Assembly (NCBI RefSeq): GCF_000832305.1
Contig: NZ_CP010537.1
Coordinates: forward strand, 2,294,001-2,358,000
DNA from: Cupriavidus basilensis
Lineage (GTDB): Bacteria; Pseudomonadota; Gammaproteobacteria; Burkholderiales; Burkholderiaceae
Length of the DNA stretch: 64,000 nt
Direction: 5' to 3'
Below, piece after piece: positions 7,539 to 16,811 of this stretch. How positions within the stretch are numbered: the first letter of the stretch is position 1; each line of letters opens with the position of its first letter. The notes beneath the pieces were generated by a model. The model made no database searches. It saw nothing but the letters and a program-made list of their open reading frames with translations, and was not told the DNA's origin. The position numbers were made by a program, and so were the translations under genes.

Positions 7539-10500
7539 TCACTCCACCGTCAAGGGGAAACCCGCCGTCTTGCCGTCGCCTTGCAGGGCCTTGGCATCCG
7601 GCTGGTACATGCGGAAGTAGCGCACCGGGGGCAGGTTGAACTTACCTGGCAACGAGAAGCGCACCAGCTGGCGCAGCACCACCGGGCGCTCCAGCGATAC
7701 CACCGGCTGGTGATACGACAGCATGCCCATCTCGTACGTCACGGCGCGCTGGAACGGCTGCAGGCCGGTGACCTTGTTGTCCGGATCGGGCAAACCGTCG
7801 ATCCGCAGGCCCCACGTCGTGCCCTCGACCTCGCCGCCGGGCGGCAGCGGTGCTTCGACCAGCCCGTAGCGGTACGTGCCCTGGCGCGGGCTCAGCACGA
7901 TCTCATCGACGTAGAGCGTGTTGCTGTCGAGCTTGTCGCCTGGCTTGACCGGCTTGGCCGAGAAGGTCAGGCCGGCCGTACCCGCGGCGGCGGCTTCGGC
8001 CGGCTTAGCGTCCTTCGCTGCGCCATCGCTCATGGGCACCAGGCGATAGAGCTTGCGCTCGATGCCGATCGGCAGGCGCGAGGCTTCCTGGGCACGGCTG
8101 CGGTAGGACACCACGGCATTGGTGTTGAACGACTGCGAGGCCGCATCCATGTTCTGCGGCACGGTAAGTGCGAGCGTCTCGGGCAGTTGCGCCCCGCTCC
8201 AGCGCCATTCCGGCAGGCCGAGCGGGCTGCGCGCAGCCTTCCAGTTGCCCAGCGGCACGCGCAGCGCGGGATCGCCCTCGCCGGCCAACCCGCGGCCCAG
8301 CCCGCCGCCAAGGGACTTGTTGAGCCACACCAGCGTCACGGCCCGGTCAATGGTCGGTGAGGCAGCGCCGGCGCGGGCCAGCAGCGCCTGCACGTCGGAG
8401 GCGGCCGCGCCCTTGCCCGCCATCAGCAGCAGGCTCTGCACCAGCGGCGAAGGATCGCTCGCCAGCGTCTGGCGCGCGGCCCCGGCGGCGCTGGCCAGGT
8501 CTTCCGGCATCGGCTGGCCGATCTGCTTGTAGAGCTGCGCGGCCAGCACCGTCGCCACGCGGCGGCCTTGCGCCGAATCCGGCGCGGCAAATACCAGGCT
8601 TTCTCCCACGGCCGCGCCAGGCGCCTCGGCGCCGGGGCGAGTGAGCTCACCGGCCACACCACCGAGCTGCGTGGCCACCGGCAGGCCCATCTCGTTGATG
8701 AACCACAGCGCGAGCGCACGGTGCAGCAGCGGCTCCTTCATGGCCTGCTTGTAAGCTTCCAGCGTGCGCTTCCAGTGATCGGGCGGCAGGCTGATGCCGA
8801 CGGCGCGCGTTGCCAGCCAGTCGGCGTAATAGGCATACGCCGTCAGCAGCGCGCTATTGCCCACCGTATCGCCCCACCATCCAAACTGGCCATTGACCCC
8901 AGCCAGCAGCGCCAGGCGCTGGCGCTGGGTGCGCAGCAGCGCGTCGATGCCCTGGGTGCCACCGCCCGTGTCCGCGCCGGTGGCGGCCAGGCTGCGCTGG
9001 GCCAATGCCAGCGGAATCAGCCGGCTGGCGGTCTGCTCGGTGCAGCCGTAGGGATAAGCCAGCAAGTCGTCCGCCACGCGCGCGAACTGGCTGGCGGCGC
9101 CGTCGACGAAGCGCAGGCGCACGTCCTGTGCGTCCGCGGGCAGCTTGAACGCGGCATTGGCGCCTGCCAGCGGCAGCGTCAGCTCGCGCTGCGAGAGCCA
9201 GCCGGTGGGCTCGACCGTGAGCGTGGTCTGCAGGCGGTCCAGCACCTTGCCCTGCAGCTTGATCTCGGCATTGACCACGCCACCCTGCAGAGCGCCCTGC
9301 GCAACCGGCAGGCGCACGTAGTTCGCGCCACGCTTGAGCGTCACGCTCTGGTTGACGTTCAGGCCGGCGCCGATCACCACGAGGTCCGCGGCCACCTCCT
9401 GCTCACCCTGGTTGAAGGCCACCATGTCGATGCGCGGCGCATCCTCGGCGCGATAGCGTTGCGGCCCGATCCATTTGAGATACAGACCCTTGTCGGACCG
9501 GATGCTGGCGGTGCGCTGCCCGACCATGCCGTCGCCTGACATCGCTCGCACCGTGATGCGCCAGCGAGTCAGGGAGTCGGGCATGGTGAAGCTCATGCGC
9601 GCGCGGCCGTCTGCGCTGGTACGCAGGTTGGCCTCCCACGCGGCAGTGTCTTTCTCGTCCCGGCGTGGGCGCTCCAGCACCTTCACGCCACGCTCGTTAT
9701 AGCGGCCGCGCTCAGGGCCACCGGCGCCGGGCTGGCCCGACACTGCGAGGTCGTAGCCGATGAAATTCAGGCTGGAAGTGGTGCGCACGCTGTTGCGGCG
9801 CGGATGGTAGAAGAAATCAACGATGCTCGGGGCGATTTCAGGCTGCAGCACGTAGACCATCTCATCCACCACGCTGACGGTGAGATTCGCAGGCACGGGC
9901 TTGCCATTGAAGGCGCTGGTGAGGTCCAGCGTGACGGTCTCGCCGGGGGCATAAACAGGCTTGTCGCTCTTGACCGCCAGCTCGATCGTGGGCTGCACCA
10001 CGGCAATGCCGGCGTTCTGGAACACGTAGTCGCCGTCCTTAACATACAGCACGGAGAACGTCATATTGGGACTGAAATCGTTGCCCACCTTGATCCGCGC
10101 CCGCCATTGCTTGTCGGTGACCTTCTCCAGCGACAGCCAGTCGCCGCCCTTGGACAGCAGGCCGCGCCGCTCCACCCGGTCGCGCTCCAGCGTCAGCAAG
10201 GCATCCTCGACGGCGAGTGGGAACGTCACCAGCGCTTCGGCCGTGTCGCCGATGCGGTAGCGGTCCCGGTCGAACACGATCTCGATATTGCCCGGCACGG
10301 TCTGCAGGCCCTCGCCCGCCACCCAGTGGCTGGCCGCGGCCAGCAGGTTGCCCGCGCCGTCCTTGACGGAGAGCGTGTACGAGCCCGGCTGGTCGAACCT
10401 GACCGGGAACGACGCGGTGCCATTGGCGGCGGGGCTCAGCGTGCCTTCGCTGCGGGTGCGCGACTCCAGCCGCACCAGTTCCCACTTCGCCGGCGCCTGC

Positions 10501-12290
10501 GCCGATGCCTGCCCGGCTGCGGCCAGGGCCTGCAACTGGAAGGTCACGCCCTGGCCCGGGTTAGTGAAGTTGGCCGGCGCCGTCAGCTTGTATGGCGTGG
10601 CGCCACGCGCGATCAGCAGTTCGCGCGTGATCTTGACCCGATAGGCCGCGCCATCGTTGGCGAACACCGTCACCACATAGCGGCTCGGGTCCTTGGCGGC
10701 AGGCAGCACCAGCGCGGCATTGCCGCTACCGTCGGTGGTCAGTTCCTGCTGCTCCAGCTTGACCGGGAACAGGCCGGCATACTGCAGTTCGCCCTCCACC
10801 ATCGTCACCTGCTGCGCCCGCAGGCTGACGGACAGCCTGGCGTCCTTGACCGGCTTGCCGTCGGGATAGCGCAGCTGGATCTTGCCCTTGACCACCTCGC
10901 CGGTGGCGTAGTCGGCCTTGTCCAACGCAAGATTCACGTCGAAATGCGGCTTGATGTACTCGGCCACGCGGAAGGCACCGCCGTAGGTGTTGCCGCCGTA
11001 GTCGAAGCGCAGCGTATAGCCGCCGGCCAGGGCATTGGCGGGCAGCGTGAAGCGCGCGTCGGCGCCGTTGTCCGCGGCCAGCGCGGCGGCGACCGAGGCC
11101 AGCGGCGCACCGTTGGGGTCCAGCACCTCCAGCTTGATATCACCGGGCGCCGCCGGGCCGGATTCGGTGGCATTGCGGAAACTACGGCCGATGAACTTGA
11201 CCCGGACTTCATCGCCGGGGCGGTACAGCGGCCGGTCGGTGAAGGCGTACAGCTTGGTGTTGTAGATCTCGCTGTCGTAGTAGAAGTTCTCCGAGATAAA
11301 CGCGCCGCCGGCCGGGTCCACGCCCAGCAGGTAGCTGCGCTCCGGGCTGGTGTGGGCCAGATCTGCCGCACCGTCAGTGCCAGTGGTGGCGCTTTGGAGC
11401 ACGCCGAGGCCGTCAGTCCAGGCGAGGCTGGCGCCGGCAACCGGGCGGCCGCTCTTGCGCTGCGCGGCCCAGACCAGCATGCCGTTGCCGGTGCTCTTGG
11501 TAATGGCCACGGTATCGGACACAAACAGCAAGGTATGGGCACGGTAGGTGCCAATGATGCCTTCGACGATGTACAGGCCCGGCTTCAGCTTGCCCAGCGG
11601 CACCATCACGTTGCCCGCGTCTCGCGGCAGGAATTCACTGCTGCTGCCTTCCAGCTTGACGTCCTTGGGCGGCGCGATTTCCTTTGCGTCCCAGATCGGG
11701 TAGCGGAAGCGCTCGACCACGTCATAGCCCTTGAGCGGCTCGTACTGCGGGTTGTTCTCGAAGCGGGTCGGCTGGGCAATCTGGTCGCCCATGCTGAACT
11801 GCGGCGCGTCCTCCACCGCCTTGCTGCGGGTCGCGAACGACAGCACGCGCTGCCATGCGCGGCGCGCCTGCTTGTACCAGCTATCCCACAGGTAGGACAA
11901 GGTATTGGCCAACCCTTCGCCGCGGTGGTTCGCCTTGACGTCGATCCGGTGCAGGTTTTTTTGTGCCTTCAGGAAGGCGATCGGATCGGCAACCCGGTAC
12001 ACGAGGATGTCGGCGCCGCCGTAGCGCTGCAGCTCGCTCTTGTACTCGCGGCCCGGGGCTTCCAGGCGCACCTGCGCCGTCTGGTCGCTACCGTAGCTGG
12101 CGTCCGACAGCAGGAAGAACGGCTGCCCTTGAAAGGCGCTATAGCCGCTTGACGGCACCGTGTCGAGCGTGACACTCGGCCGCTCGGCGGCGCCTGCCGC
12201 CTGGGTGCCTGCCAGCAAGGCAAGCGCCAGCAGCATGCGGGGGATGGAGGAACGCAGAAGCGCGCTTGCGCGCGTCATGACGACAAGCAT
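7539..12290 (-). CDS. yfaS: bacterial alpha-2-macroglobulin (YfaS / MagD type)
   Basis: 1583 residues. ATG at 12290 was chosen because a GAGG lies 8 bases upstream; the frame is open further up but overlaps yfaT. Signal peptide about residues 1-34. Macroglobulin-type beta domains follow, then an Arg/Lys/Glu-rich exposed stretch (V-L-E-R-P-R-R-D-E-K-D) that may act as a bait, and the complement-like domain with P-Y-G-C1083-T-E-Q1086, an intact CxEQ thioester motif. The family traps attacking proteases: bait cleavage exposes the thioester, which links covalently to the protease. YfaS-type proteins are periplasmic and encoded with YfaA/T/Q/P partners, as here. Thioester formation is inferred from the motif alone. 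Confidence 0.93.
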   Translation of the reverse strand: MLVVMTRASALLRSSIPRMLLALALLAGTQAAGAAERPSVTLDTVPSSGYSAFQGQPFFLLSDASYGSDQTAQVRLEAPGREYKSELQRYGGADILVYRVADPIAFLKAQKNLHRIDVKANHRGEGLANTLSYLWDSWYKQARRAWQRVLSFATRSKAVEDAPQFSMGDQIAQPTRFENNPQYEPLKGYDVVERFRYPIWDAKEIAPPKDVKLEGSSSEFLPRDAGNVMVPLGKLKPGLYIVEGIIGTYRAHTLLFVSDTVAITKSTGNGMLVWAAQRKSGRPVAGASLAWTDGLGVLQSATTGTDGAADLAHTSPERSYLLGVDPAGGAFISENFYYDSEIYNTKLYAFTDRPLYRPGDEVRVKFIGRSFRNATESGPAAPGDIKLEVLDPNGAPLASVAAALAADNGADARFTLPANALAGGYTLRFDYGGNTYGGAFRVAEYIKPHFDVNLALDKADYATGEVVKGKIQLRYPDGKPVKDARLSVSLRAQQVTMVEGELQYAGLFPVKLEQQELTTDGSGNAALVLPAAKDPSRYVVTVFANDGAAYRVKITRELLIARGATPYKLTAPANFTNPGQGVTFQLQALAAAGQASAQAPAKWELVRLESRTRSEGTLSPAANGTASFPVRFDQPGSYTLSVKDGAGNLLAAASHWVAGEGLQTVPGNIEIVFDRDRYRIGDTAEALVTFPLAVEDALLTLERDRVERRGLLSKGGDWLSLEKVTDKQWRARIKVGNDFSPNMTFSVLYVKDGDYVFQNAGIAVVQPTIELAVKSDKPVYAPGETVTLDLTSAFNGKPVPANLTVSVVDEMVYVLQPEIAPSIVDFFYHPRRNSVRTTSSLNFIGYDLAVSGQPGAGGPERGRYNERGVKVLERPRRDEKDTAAWEANLRTSADGRARMSFTMPDSLTRWRITVRAMSGDGMVGQRTASIRSDKGLYLKWIGPQRYRAEDAPRIDMVAFNQGEQEVAADLVVIGAGLNVNQSVTLKRGANYVRLPVAQGALQGGVVNAEIKLQGKVLDRLQTTLTVEPTGWLSQRELTLPLAGANAAFKLPADAQDVRLRFVDGAASQFARVADDLLAYPYGCTEQTASRLIPLALAQRSLAATGADTGGGTQGIDALLRTQRQRLALLAGVNGQFGWWGDTVGNSALLTAYAYYADWLATRAVGISLPPDHWKRTLEAYKQAMKEPLLHRALALWFINEMGLPVATQLGGVAGELTRPGAEAPGAAVGESLVFAAPDSAQGRRVATVLAAQLYKQIGQPMPEDLASAAGAARQTLASDPSPLVQSLLLMAGKGAAASDVQALLARAGAASPTIDRAVTLVWLNKSLGGGLGRGLAGEGDPALRVPLGNWKAARSPLGLPEWRWSGAQLPETLALTVPQNMDAASQSFNTNAVVSYRSRAQEASRLPIGIERKLYRLVPMSDGAAKDAKPAEAAAAGTAGLTFSAKPVKPGDKLDSNTLYVDEIVLSPRQGTYRYGLVEAPLPPGGEVEGTTWGLRIDGLPDPDNKVTGLQPFQRAVTYEMGMLSYHQPVVSLERPVVLRQLVRFSLPGKFNLPPVRYFRMYQPDAKALQGDGKTAGFPLTVE

Positions 12291-12295
12291 CGTCT

Positions 12296-13000
12296 TTACC
12301 TCGACAAAAAGGCGAAACGGAATACGCCGATGAAATTGGGATTGCCGTCCTGCGGCTGCCAGCGCGAGTCGTTCCATTGCATCAAGCGGGAAAGGGTGAC
12401 GGCACGCAGGCCGTTATCGGCACGGGTCACGGTGCCGGTGTGATAGGCCAGGTACTGGCCCATCCAGATCATCAGGTGCTGTTCATCGCCCTGGTCGTAG
12501 AAAAGCAGGTCACCGGGCTGCGCCAGGTTGACGTTCCTTGCGACAAAGCGGCTATTGCCCTGCACCAGGGCCAGGGCGGAGGCATAGGCCCCGGTGCTGC
12601 CGTCGGCGCGGGTCCAGCGCTGGCCAAGCGTGCGCTGGGTCGGGCTCAGGCTAAGCTCCGGCGGCAACTGGCGGGCCGAGGTGCCGCCTTGCATGCCGTT
12701 GGCGCGCAGCCAGCGCGCGTCATGCACCTTGAGCGCCTCGCCCACGGCAAAGCGCACCAGGCCCGCACAATCGCGCTGGTACCAGCGTGGGGTCGGGCCC
12801 TGGCGCAGCTGCTCGCCGACGATGCGCACGAACCAGGCACGAAACGCCGCCGATTGCAAGGCATCGAGCGCATCCGCGTCTGGCGTGTCCGACGCCAGGC
12901 CGGATAATGCCCAGGCCCGACCGCCGCTGGCCAGGGGCAAGGCAAGCGCCAGCGCCAGCGCCGCCAGCATCGAGCGGCGACCTCGGCTCACAGCTATCAC
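12296..13000 (-). CDS. yfaT: YfaT-like secreted protein (DUF1175) with NlpC/P60-like residues
   Basis: 234 residues from a GTG at 13000 that overlaps the yfaA stop (GTGA). This gives a signal peptide with a twin-Arg-like R-G-R-R-S start and a long hydrophobic Ala/Leu core ending near A-W-A. A shorter start (GTG 12991) is possible. The segment Y-Q-R-D-C78-A-G-L-V-R-F-A followed about 97 residues later by P-G-D-L-L-F-Y-D-x(4)-H175-L-M-I-W-M-G matches the Cys and His blocks of NlpC/P60 papain-fold peptidases, so a peptidoglycan peptidase-like or amidase-like activity is plausible. It lies 5 bases upstream of the macroglobulin start and shares its operon. Confidence 0.86.
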   Translation of the reverse strand: MIAVSRGRRSMLAALALALALPLASGGRAWALSGLASDTPDADALDALQSAAFRAWFVRIVGEQLRQGPTPRWYQRDCAGLVRFAVGEALKVHDARWLRANGMQGGTSARQLPPELSLSPTQRTLGQRWTRADGSTGAYASALALVQGNSRFVARNVNLAQPGDLLFYDQGDEQHLMIWMGQYLAYHTGTVTRADNGLRAVTLSRLMQWNDSRWQPQDGNPNFIGVFRFAFLSR

Positions 13001-14823
13001 TGCGCGGCCTCTTGCGGTGCCGGTGCTAGCGGCGCCACCGACGGGGCCGCGGCCAGCACGCCGCGCGGCGGCGTGCCTGCCTGCTGCCAGGTCACCGGCA
13101 CCCATGCGCGCCCTGAAGGCAAGCTATCAGGCAGCACCAGCGAGACCGCCGGGTAGGCCGCAAGGGTCTTCAGCTTAGGGAACAGGTGGGCGCGCGCCGC
13201 ATTCAGGAACAGGGCTTCCTGGTCTGCGGGCAACGCCTTGGTGGCTTCGCGGCGCACCAGCGGCGCCAGCGTCGACGGGGTGAAGCTGAGCACGGTACGG
13301 GCCTGCTGGCCGCGCTGCATGGTGTCGGCCACCGAGGGGAAACGCTTGCCCTGCACCGCCAGCGCGTCGTCCACCAACGCGCCGTCAGGCGAGAACAGCA
13401 CAGTGTTGCCAGCCAGTGCCAGCGTCACGGGGAAATAAGCACCCGCCGAAAGCTGGGCGGCGAACGGCGCCCCCTTGCCCTCACGCGTGCCGTAGGGCGA
13501 GCTGACCGGGCGCGACCACAACACCGCGCCGCCCGCGCCCTGGCGGTTCTGCACCGGCAGGCGTGCATAGGCGCCCTTTTCCGTGCCGGCATTGGGTTCA
13601 TAGGCGCCAATCACTTGCTCGAACAGGCTCGCCAGCACCGGACGCAACGCGGTAGCGGCATCTGCCGACTTGACCCGGGCCATGAACAACGGCGCCACCA
13701 GCGCCGACTTGCTGTACCAGCACACGGCAGCCGGCCCTTCGAAGGCCTGGGCCACCTGCGTAGCCAGTTCGTCCTTGCCGCCGCTGACCTTCTGCAGCAT
13801 CTTGCCTGCGGCCTGCCAGTCCACCGGCAGCGTGGCGCAGGCCGCGGGGTCGGCCGGCAAGGCTTTCCAGAGTTCGGCCGTGTTCCACGCCCCCGGCAGG
13901 CGCGCGCCATCGACCAGCACAGCGCTGTGCCAGGCGGCATCATCGGCGCCGGCCCTGGAATCGGACTTAGAGTCCGACTTAGTGTCCGACTTCGAATCGG
14001 CGCCGGCAAAATCGAAACGCAGCGCTTCGATGCCCGGGAAGAATGCCTGGTAGCCAAACGAGAGGTAATTCGCGCCCACCAGCACGCGATGGCCCTTGGG
14101 CGGGCCCTTGGCGGCGTCGAGCGCGAACGATTGCAGCGGGGTCTCGCGCGCGCCGGCATCGTCTGACAGCCAGGCGGCCACCGCCTTGGCGCGGGCGCCG
14201 ATGGGCTTGCCTTCGGCGTCCAGCAGCATACCGGCTTCCGACAGGACTACCAGGCGATCGCCCTTGCCCGCCAGCAGCAGGCTGCGCGCCGGGCCGATCC
14301 GCAACGCATACAGCGGCGTGCCGCCGACTTCACCGGCACGGCTCAGCTGCGTGTCAGCCGGGGCGATCGTGCCAAGTGTCTGCAGTACCTTGGCCAGCCC
14401 GTTGCGCTCCATCGACAGCGCCCAGTAGCGCAAGGTGCCATCGGCGCCACGCCACGCCATGAGCCGGCCCGGTTCGTCGAACACGCGCTTGAGCAACGCA
14501 TCGCCCCAGTCCAGGTCGTGCTCGAAGGCGATACGACGCAATGCGCCCGAGGCAGACAGGCGGCCTTCGTTGTCTTCGTAATAATTGACGAAATCTTCGG
14601 TGAGCACGTCGCGCAACAGCGGCACGCGGAGCATATCGCGCGGCAGGCTGGACAGGCTTTCGCTGTCGACCAGCGCATCGGGGCGGCTGAAATCGAGCTC
14701 AAGCTGGCGGGGCTGCCCCTTCCAGGCGCGTCCGAACGGGTGCCAGACCATTTGCACGGCCACACCAGCGGCAATCGCCAGCGCAGCGGTGCCAAGCGCG
14801 ATTCTCTTGCGCGAAATCTTCAT
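12997..14823 (-). CDS. yfaA: YfaA-like membrane-anchored protein (DUF2138)
   Basis: 608 residues. The ATG at 14823 is preceded by GAAGGGA, a good Shine-Dalgarno, and gives the N-terminus [20 protein letters not shown], a single membrane anchor with a long periplasmic part. The family is DUF2138, whose function is not established; it is the first gene of the yfa cluster. A curious low-complexity linker [14 protein letters not shown] lies near residues 280-295, encoded by near-tandem 12-base units at 13960-14000. Downstream yfaT overlaps by four bases. By analogy with the mag operon, where several partners hold the macroglobulin at the inner membrane, YfaA may be the anchor; this is inference. 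Confidence 0.87.
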   Translation of the reverse strand: MKISRKRIALGTAALAIAAGVAVQMVWHPFGRAWKGQPRQLELDFSRPDALVDSESLSSLPRDMLRVPLLRDVLTEDFVNYYEDNEGRLSASGALRRIAFEHDLDWGDALLKRVFDEPGRLMAWRGADGTLRYWALSMERNGLAKVLQTLGTIAPADTQLSRAGEVGGTPLYALRIGPARSLLLAGKGDRLVVLSEAGMLLDAEGKPIGARAKAVAAWLSDDAGARETPLQSFALDAAKGPPKGHRVLVGANYLSFGYQAFFPGIEALRFDFAGADSKSDTKSDSKSDSRAGADDAAWHSAVLVDGARLPGAWNTAELWKALPADPAACATLPVDWQAAGKMLQKVSGGKDELATQVAQAFEGPAAVCWYSKSALVAPLFMARVKSADAATALRPVLASLFEQVIGAYEPNAGTEKGAYARLPVQNRQGAGGAVLWSRPVSSPYGTREGKGAPFAAQLSAGAYFPVTLALAGNTVLFSPDGALVDDALAVQGKRFPSVADTMQRGQQARTVLSFTPSTLAPLVRREATKALPADQEALFLNAARAHLFPKLKTLAAYPAVSLVLPDSLPSGRAWVPVTWQQAGTPPRGVLAAAPSVAPLAPAPQEAAQ

Positions 14824-15014
14824 GATTCCCTTCACGATCGTGATCACTGCACGTCACAGATGCAGCGAACCCGGTAGCGTACCGCGCACATCAATCAAAC
14901 CGCAACCCAGCCACCGTGAATTTTTGTGACTGCCTGCGCAGCCGCGCGCTCGGCGCCACCCGCGGGCGTAGCGCGCTTTCCGAGCTGGTGCCTTTGCCCA
15001 GGCGGCTCTCCGGG

Positions 15015-15043
15015 TTGATATTTGCTTATGACAAAGATGTACT
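15015..15043 (+). promoter_or_regulatory. possible sigma70 promoter of the binding-protein gene
   Basis: TTGATA, 17-base spacer, TGTACT, ending 52 bases before the ATG at 15096. The -35 is good and the -10 weak. It lies in the locally AT-rich gap between divergent yfaA and the solute-binding protein. Confidence 0.35.
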
Positions 15044-15095
15044 TTGCCGAAGCGGGCCACAGGCGTAGCCTCGCCACTTTTGAAATATTCGACAT

Positions 15096-16034
15096 ATGTT
15101 CTCGTTTGCCACATTCGCCAGTGCCGGCACGTTCCGTGCCTCCCGCCTGCTGGCAAAGCTAGCGTTCGTCGCTGCCGCTGCCCTCTCGATTTCCGCCCCA
15201 CACGCCGCCCAGGCCCAAAGCCCGGTGCTGGACAAGATCCGCAGCACCGGCACCATCGTGCTGGGCTACCGTGAATCGGCGCTGCCCTTTTCCTTCGCCA
15301 ACGACAAGGGCGAGCCCGCAGGCTACGCGGTGGACCTGTGCCTGCGCGCCGCGGAGGCCGCGCGCGTGAAGCTCGGACTGAAGACGATCAAGGTGCGCTG
15401 GATGCCGCTCACCCCGCAGAACCGGATCCCCGCCGTGGTCAATGGCCTGGTCGATCTCGACTGCGCGCCCAACACGAACTCGCTGGAACGCCAGAAGCAG
15501 GTCGCCTTCAGCGTCTCGCATTACATTTCCACGGTCCGCATGCTGGTGCGCGCGGATTCGGGCATCAAGTCCTTCGAAGACCTGCGCGGCAAGAACGTGG
15601 TGACCAGCGCCGGCTCCACGGGCGATCGCCATGTGCGCCGCCTGAAGGGCCAGTATGGTTTCCATGACATCTACGCGAAGGACCATGGTGAATCCTTCCT
15701 GCTGCTCGAATCGGGCCGTGCACAGGCATTCGTGATGGACGATGTACTGCTGTCGGGACTGCGCGCACGCGCCAAGGACCCTTCGCAGTTCGTGATCGTG
15801 GGTCCCGCTCTGTCGATCGAGCAGAATGCGCTGATGATGTCCAAGGCCGATCCGGAGTGGAAGCAACTGGTGGACCAGACGCTGGCATCGGTATTCGCCG
15901 GCCCGCAGGTGATCGCCCTGCAAAAACAATGGTTCCAGCAGCCCATCGGCGCCCGCAACATCAACCTTGCACTGGCACCGAGCGCGGAAGTCCGGGATGC
16001 GTGGAAGCATCCTTCGGATGTCGCGACCGAATAA
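15096..16034 (+). CDS. amino-acid ABC transporter substrate-binding protein (SBP_bac_3)
   Basis: 312 residues. Signal peptide ends around residue 41 (PHAAQA/QSP). Then I-R-S-T-G-T-I-V-L-G-Y-R-E-S-A-L-P-F-S and G-Y-A-V-D-L-C begin the bilobed family-3 periplasmic binding fold. D-L-D-C-A-P-N-T-N-S-L-E-R and the hinge strand F-V-M-D-D-V-L-L-S-G-L resemble glutamate/aspartate receptors (GltI). No permease or ATPase gene follows; a strong terminator comes 29 bases after the stop, so this is an orphan receptor that must share a transporter encoded elsewhere or act as a sensor. No obvious Shine-Dalgarno precedes the ATG. Confidence 0.88.
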   Translation: MFSFATFASAGTFRASRLLAKLAFVAAAALSISAPHAAQAQSPVLDKIRSTGTIVLGYRESALPFSFANDKGEPAGYAVDLCLRAAEAARVKLGLKTIKVRWMPLTPQNRIPAVVNGLVDLDCAPNTNSLERQKQVAFSVSHYISTVRMLVRADSGIKSFEDLRGKNVVTSAGSTGDRHVRRLKGQYGFHDIYAKDHGESFLLLESGRAQAFVMDDVLLSGLRARAKDPSQFVIVGPALSIEQNALMMSKADPEWKQLVDQTLASVFAGPQVIALQKQWFQQPIGARNINLALAPSAEVRDAWKHPSDVATE

Positions 16035-16062
16035 CGACCTTCGAAGCCCGGCGACCAAAATC

Positions 16063-16103
16063 AAAGCCCCCGCACGCCATCAGGCCTGCGGGGGCTTTTT
16101 TTT
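16063..16103 (+). terminator. rho-independent terminator
   Basis: A 12-bp stem (AAAGCCCCCGCA pairing with TGCGGGGGCTTT) with a 12-base loop, followed by an unbroken T run. It closes the solute-binding protein transcript. Confidence 0.93.
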
Positions 16104-16376
16104 GCACATGACGCCAACAAAAAGTGCGCAATTATTCACACAAAACATCAGGCGTCGAGCAAGTCTTGGCGATAAAGGCAATAGCGGCTTTCCATAGGAC
16201 GATACAAAGCGTGCATTTCACAATACAGCGCATGTTGACAGCCAGGCGAAATGTTGGCGACACTGAGGACCAGCGGACAACGCGGCAACGGTATCCCACG
16301 CAACCGGCGTGGCGGCCTTAGCCGTCAGTTTCCGTGTATTCGAACCGCCGGAAGGCGGCATTTACCAGGAGAAAAC

Positions 16377-16685
16377 ATGAACAAGTTCGTCGCGACAGCC
16401 ATCGCGCTGTGCATTGGCGCCGTCTCCGTGGCTGCCCAGGCGCAATCGACCGGGAAGAAGCAATTCGACCCGTATAGCCAGGGCGCCAAGTCGGGCGATA
16501 AGTTCGACCCGTATAGCCAGGGCGCCAAGTCCGGTGACAAGTTCGACCCGTATTCCCAGGGTGCGAACAAGAGCACCCGCACGGACCTGACCGACGCCTC
16601 CGCGCCGCCGGCCAAGAAGTCGACCAAGAAGAGCAAGAAGAGCAAGAGCAAGAAGCCCGCCGCATCGGCCGCAGCCGCGAACTGA
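16377..16685 (+). CDS. small secreted repeat protein with FDPYSQGAKSGDK units
   Basis: 102 residues. The ATG at 16377 has AGGAG six bases upstream; longer in-frame extensions lack a signal peptide. Signal peptide MNKFVATAIALCIGAVSVAAQAQ. Then three tandem 13-residue units (FDPYSQGAKSGDK twice, FDPYSQGANKSTR once) and a Lys/Ser-rich then Ala-rich tail (K-K-S-T-K-K-S-K-K-S-K-S-K-K). No named family recognised. The repeat is clearly related to the DPFTDGARSGTR units of the gene at 50771. A basic tail and exported location would suit binding to the envelope, DNA or polyanions; function unknown. It stands alone, with 270 bases of non-coding DNA upstream. Confidence 0.85.
   Translation: MNKFVATAIALCIGAVSVAAQAQSTGKKQFDPYSQGAKSGDKFDPYSQGAKSGDKFDPYSQGANKSTRTDLTDASAPPAKKSTKKSKKSKSKKPAASAAAAN
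16464..16580 (+). repeat. three tandem 39-base coding repeats
   Basis: Units at 16464-16502, 16503-16541 and 16542-16580, each encoding one 13-residue DPYSQGA unit. The first two differ at only a few third positions, so duplication is recent; the third has diverged in its last four residues. Confidence 0.9.
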
Positions 16686-16725
16686 TCGGCAAGGGGCGCC
16701 GCGCTGGTATCCGGCGCCCTGACAG

Positions 16726-16761
16726 CACAAAGCCCGCCAATTCAAACTGGCGGGCTTTGTG
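16726..16761. terminator. hairpin between convergent genes
   Basis: Perfect 14-bp stem (CACAAAGCCCGCCA with its complement) and an 8-base loop, between the repeat-protein stop at 16685 and the convergent stop at 16812. No long T run on either strand, so termination in both directions is likely but not certain. Confidence 0.7.
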
Positions 16762-16811
16762 CTTTGTGCTGTGTGCTGCCGGAGAATCCGCTTTGGCAGG
16801 CGGGGAAAGCG

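Noticed and set aside
9804..12152. A 782-codon open frame antisense to the macroglobulin gene
   Set aside because: It mirrors the codon structure of yfaS on the other strand, is rich in H/R/Q/G low-complexity residues, and shows no domain. Long antisense frames are expected at this GC content.
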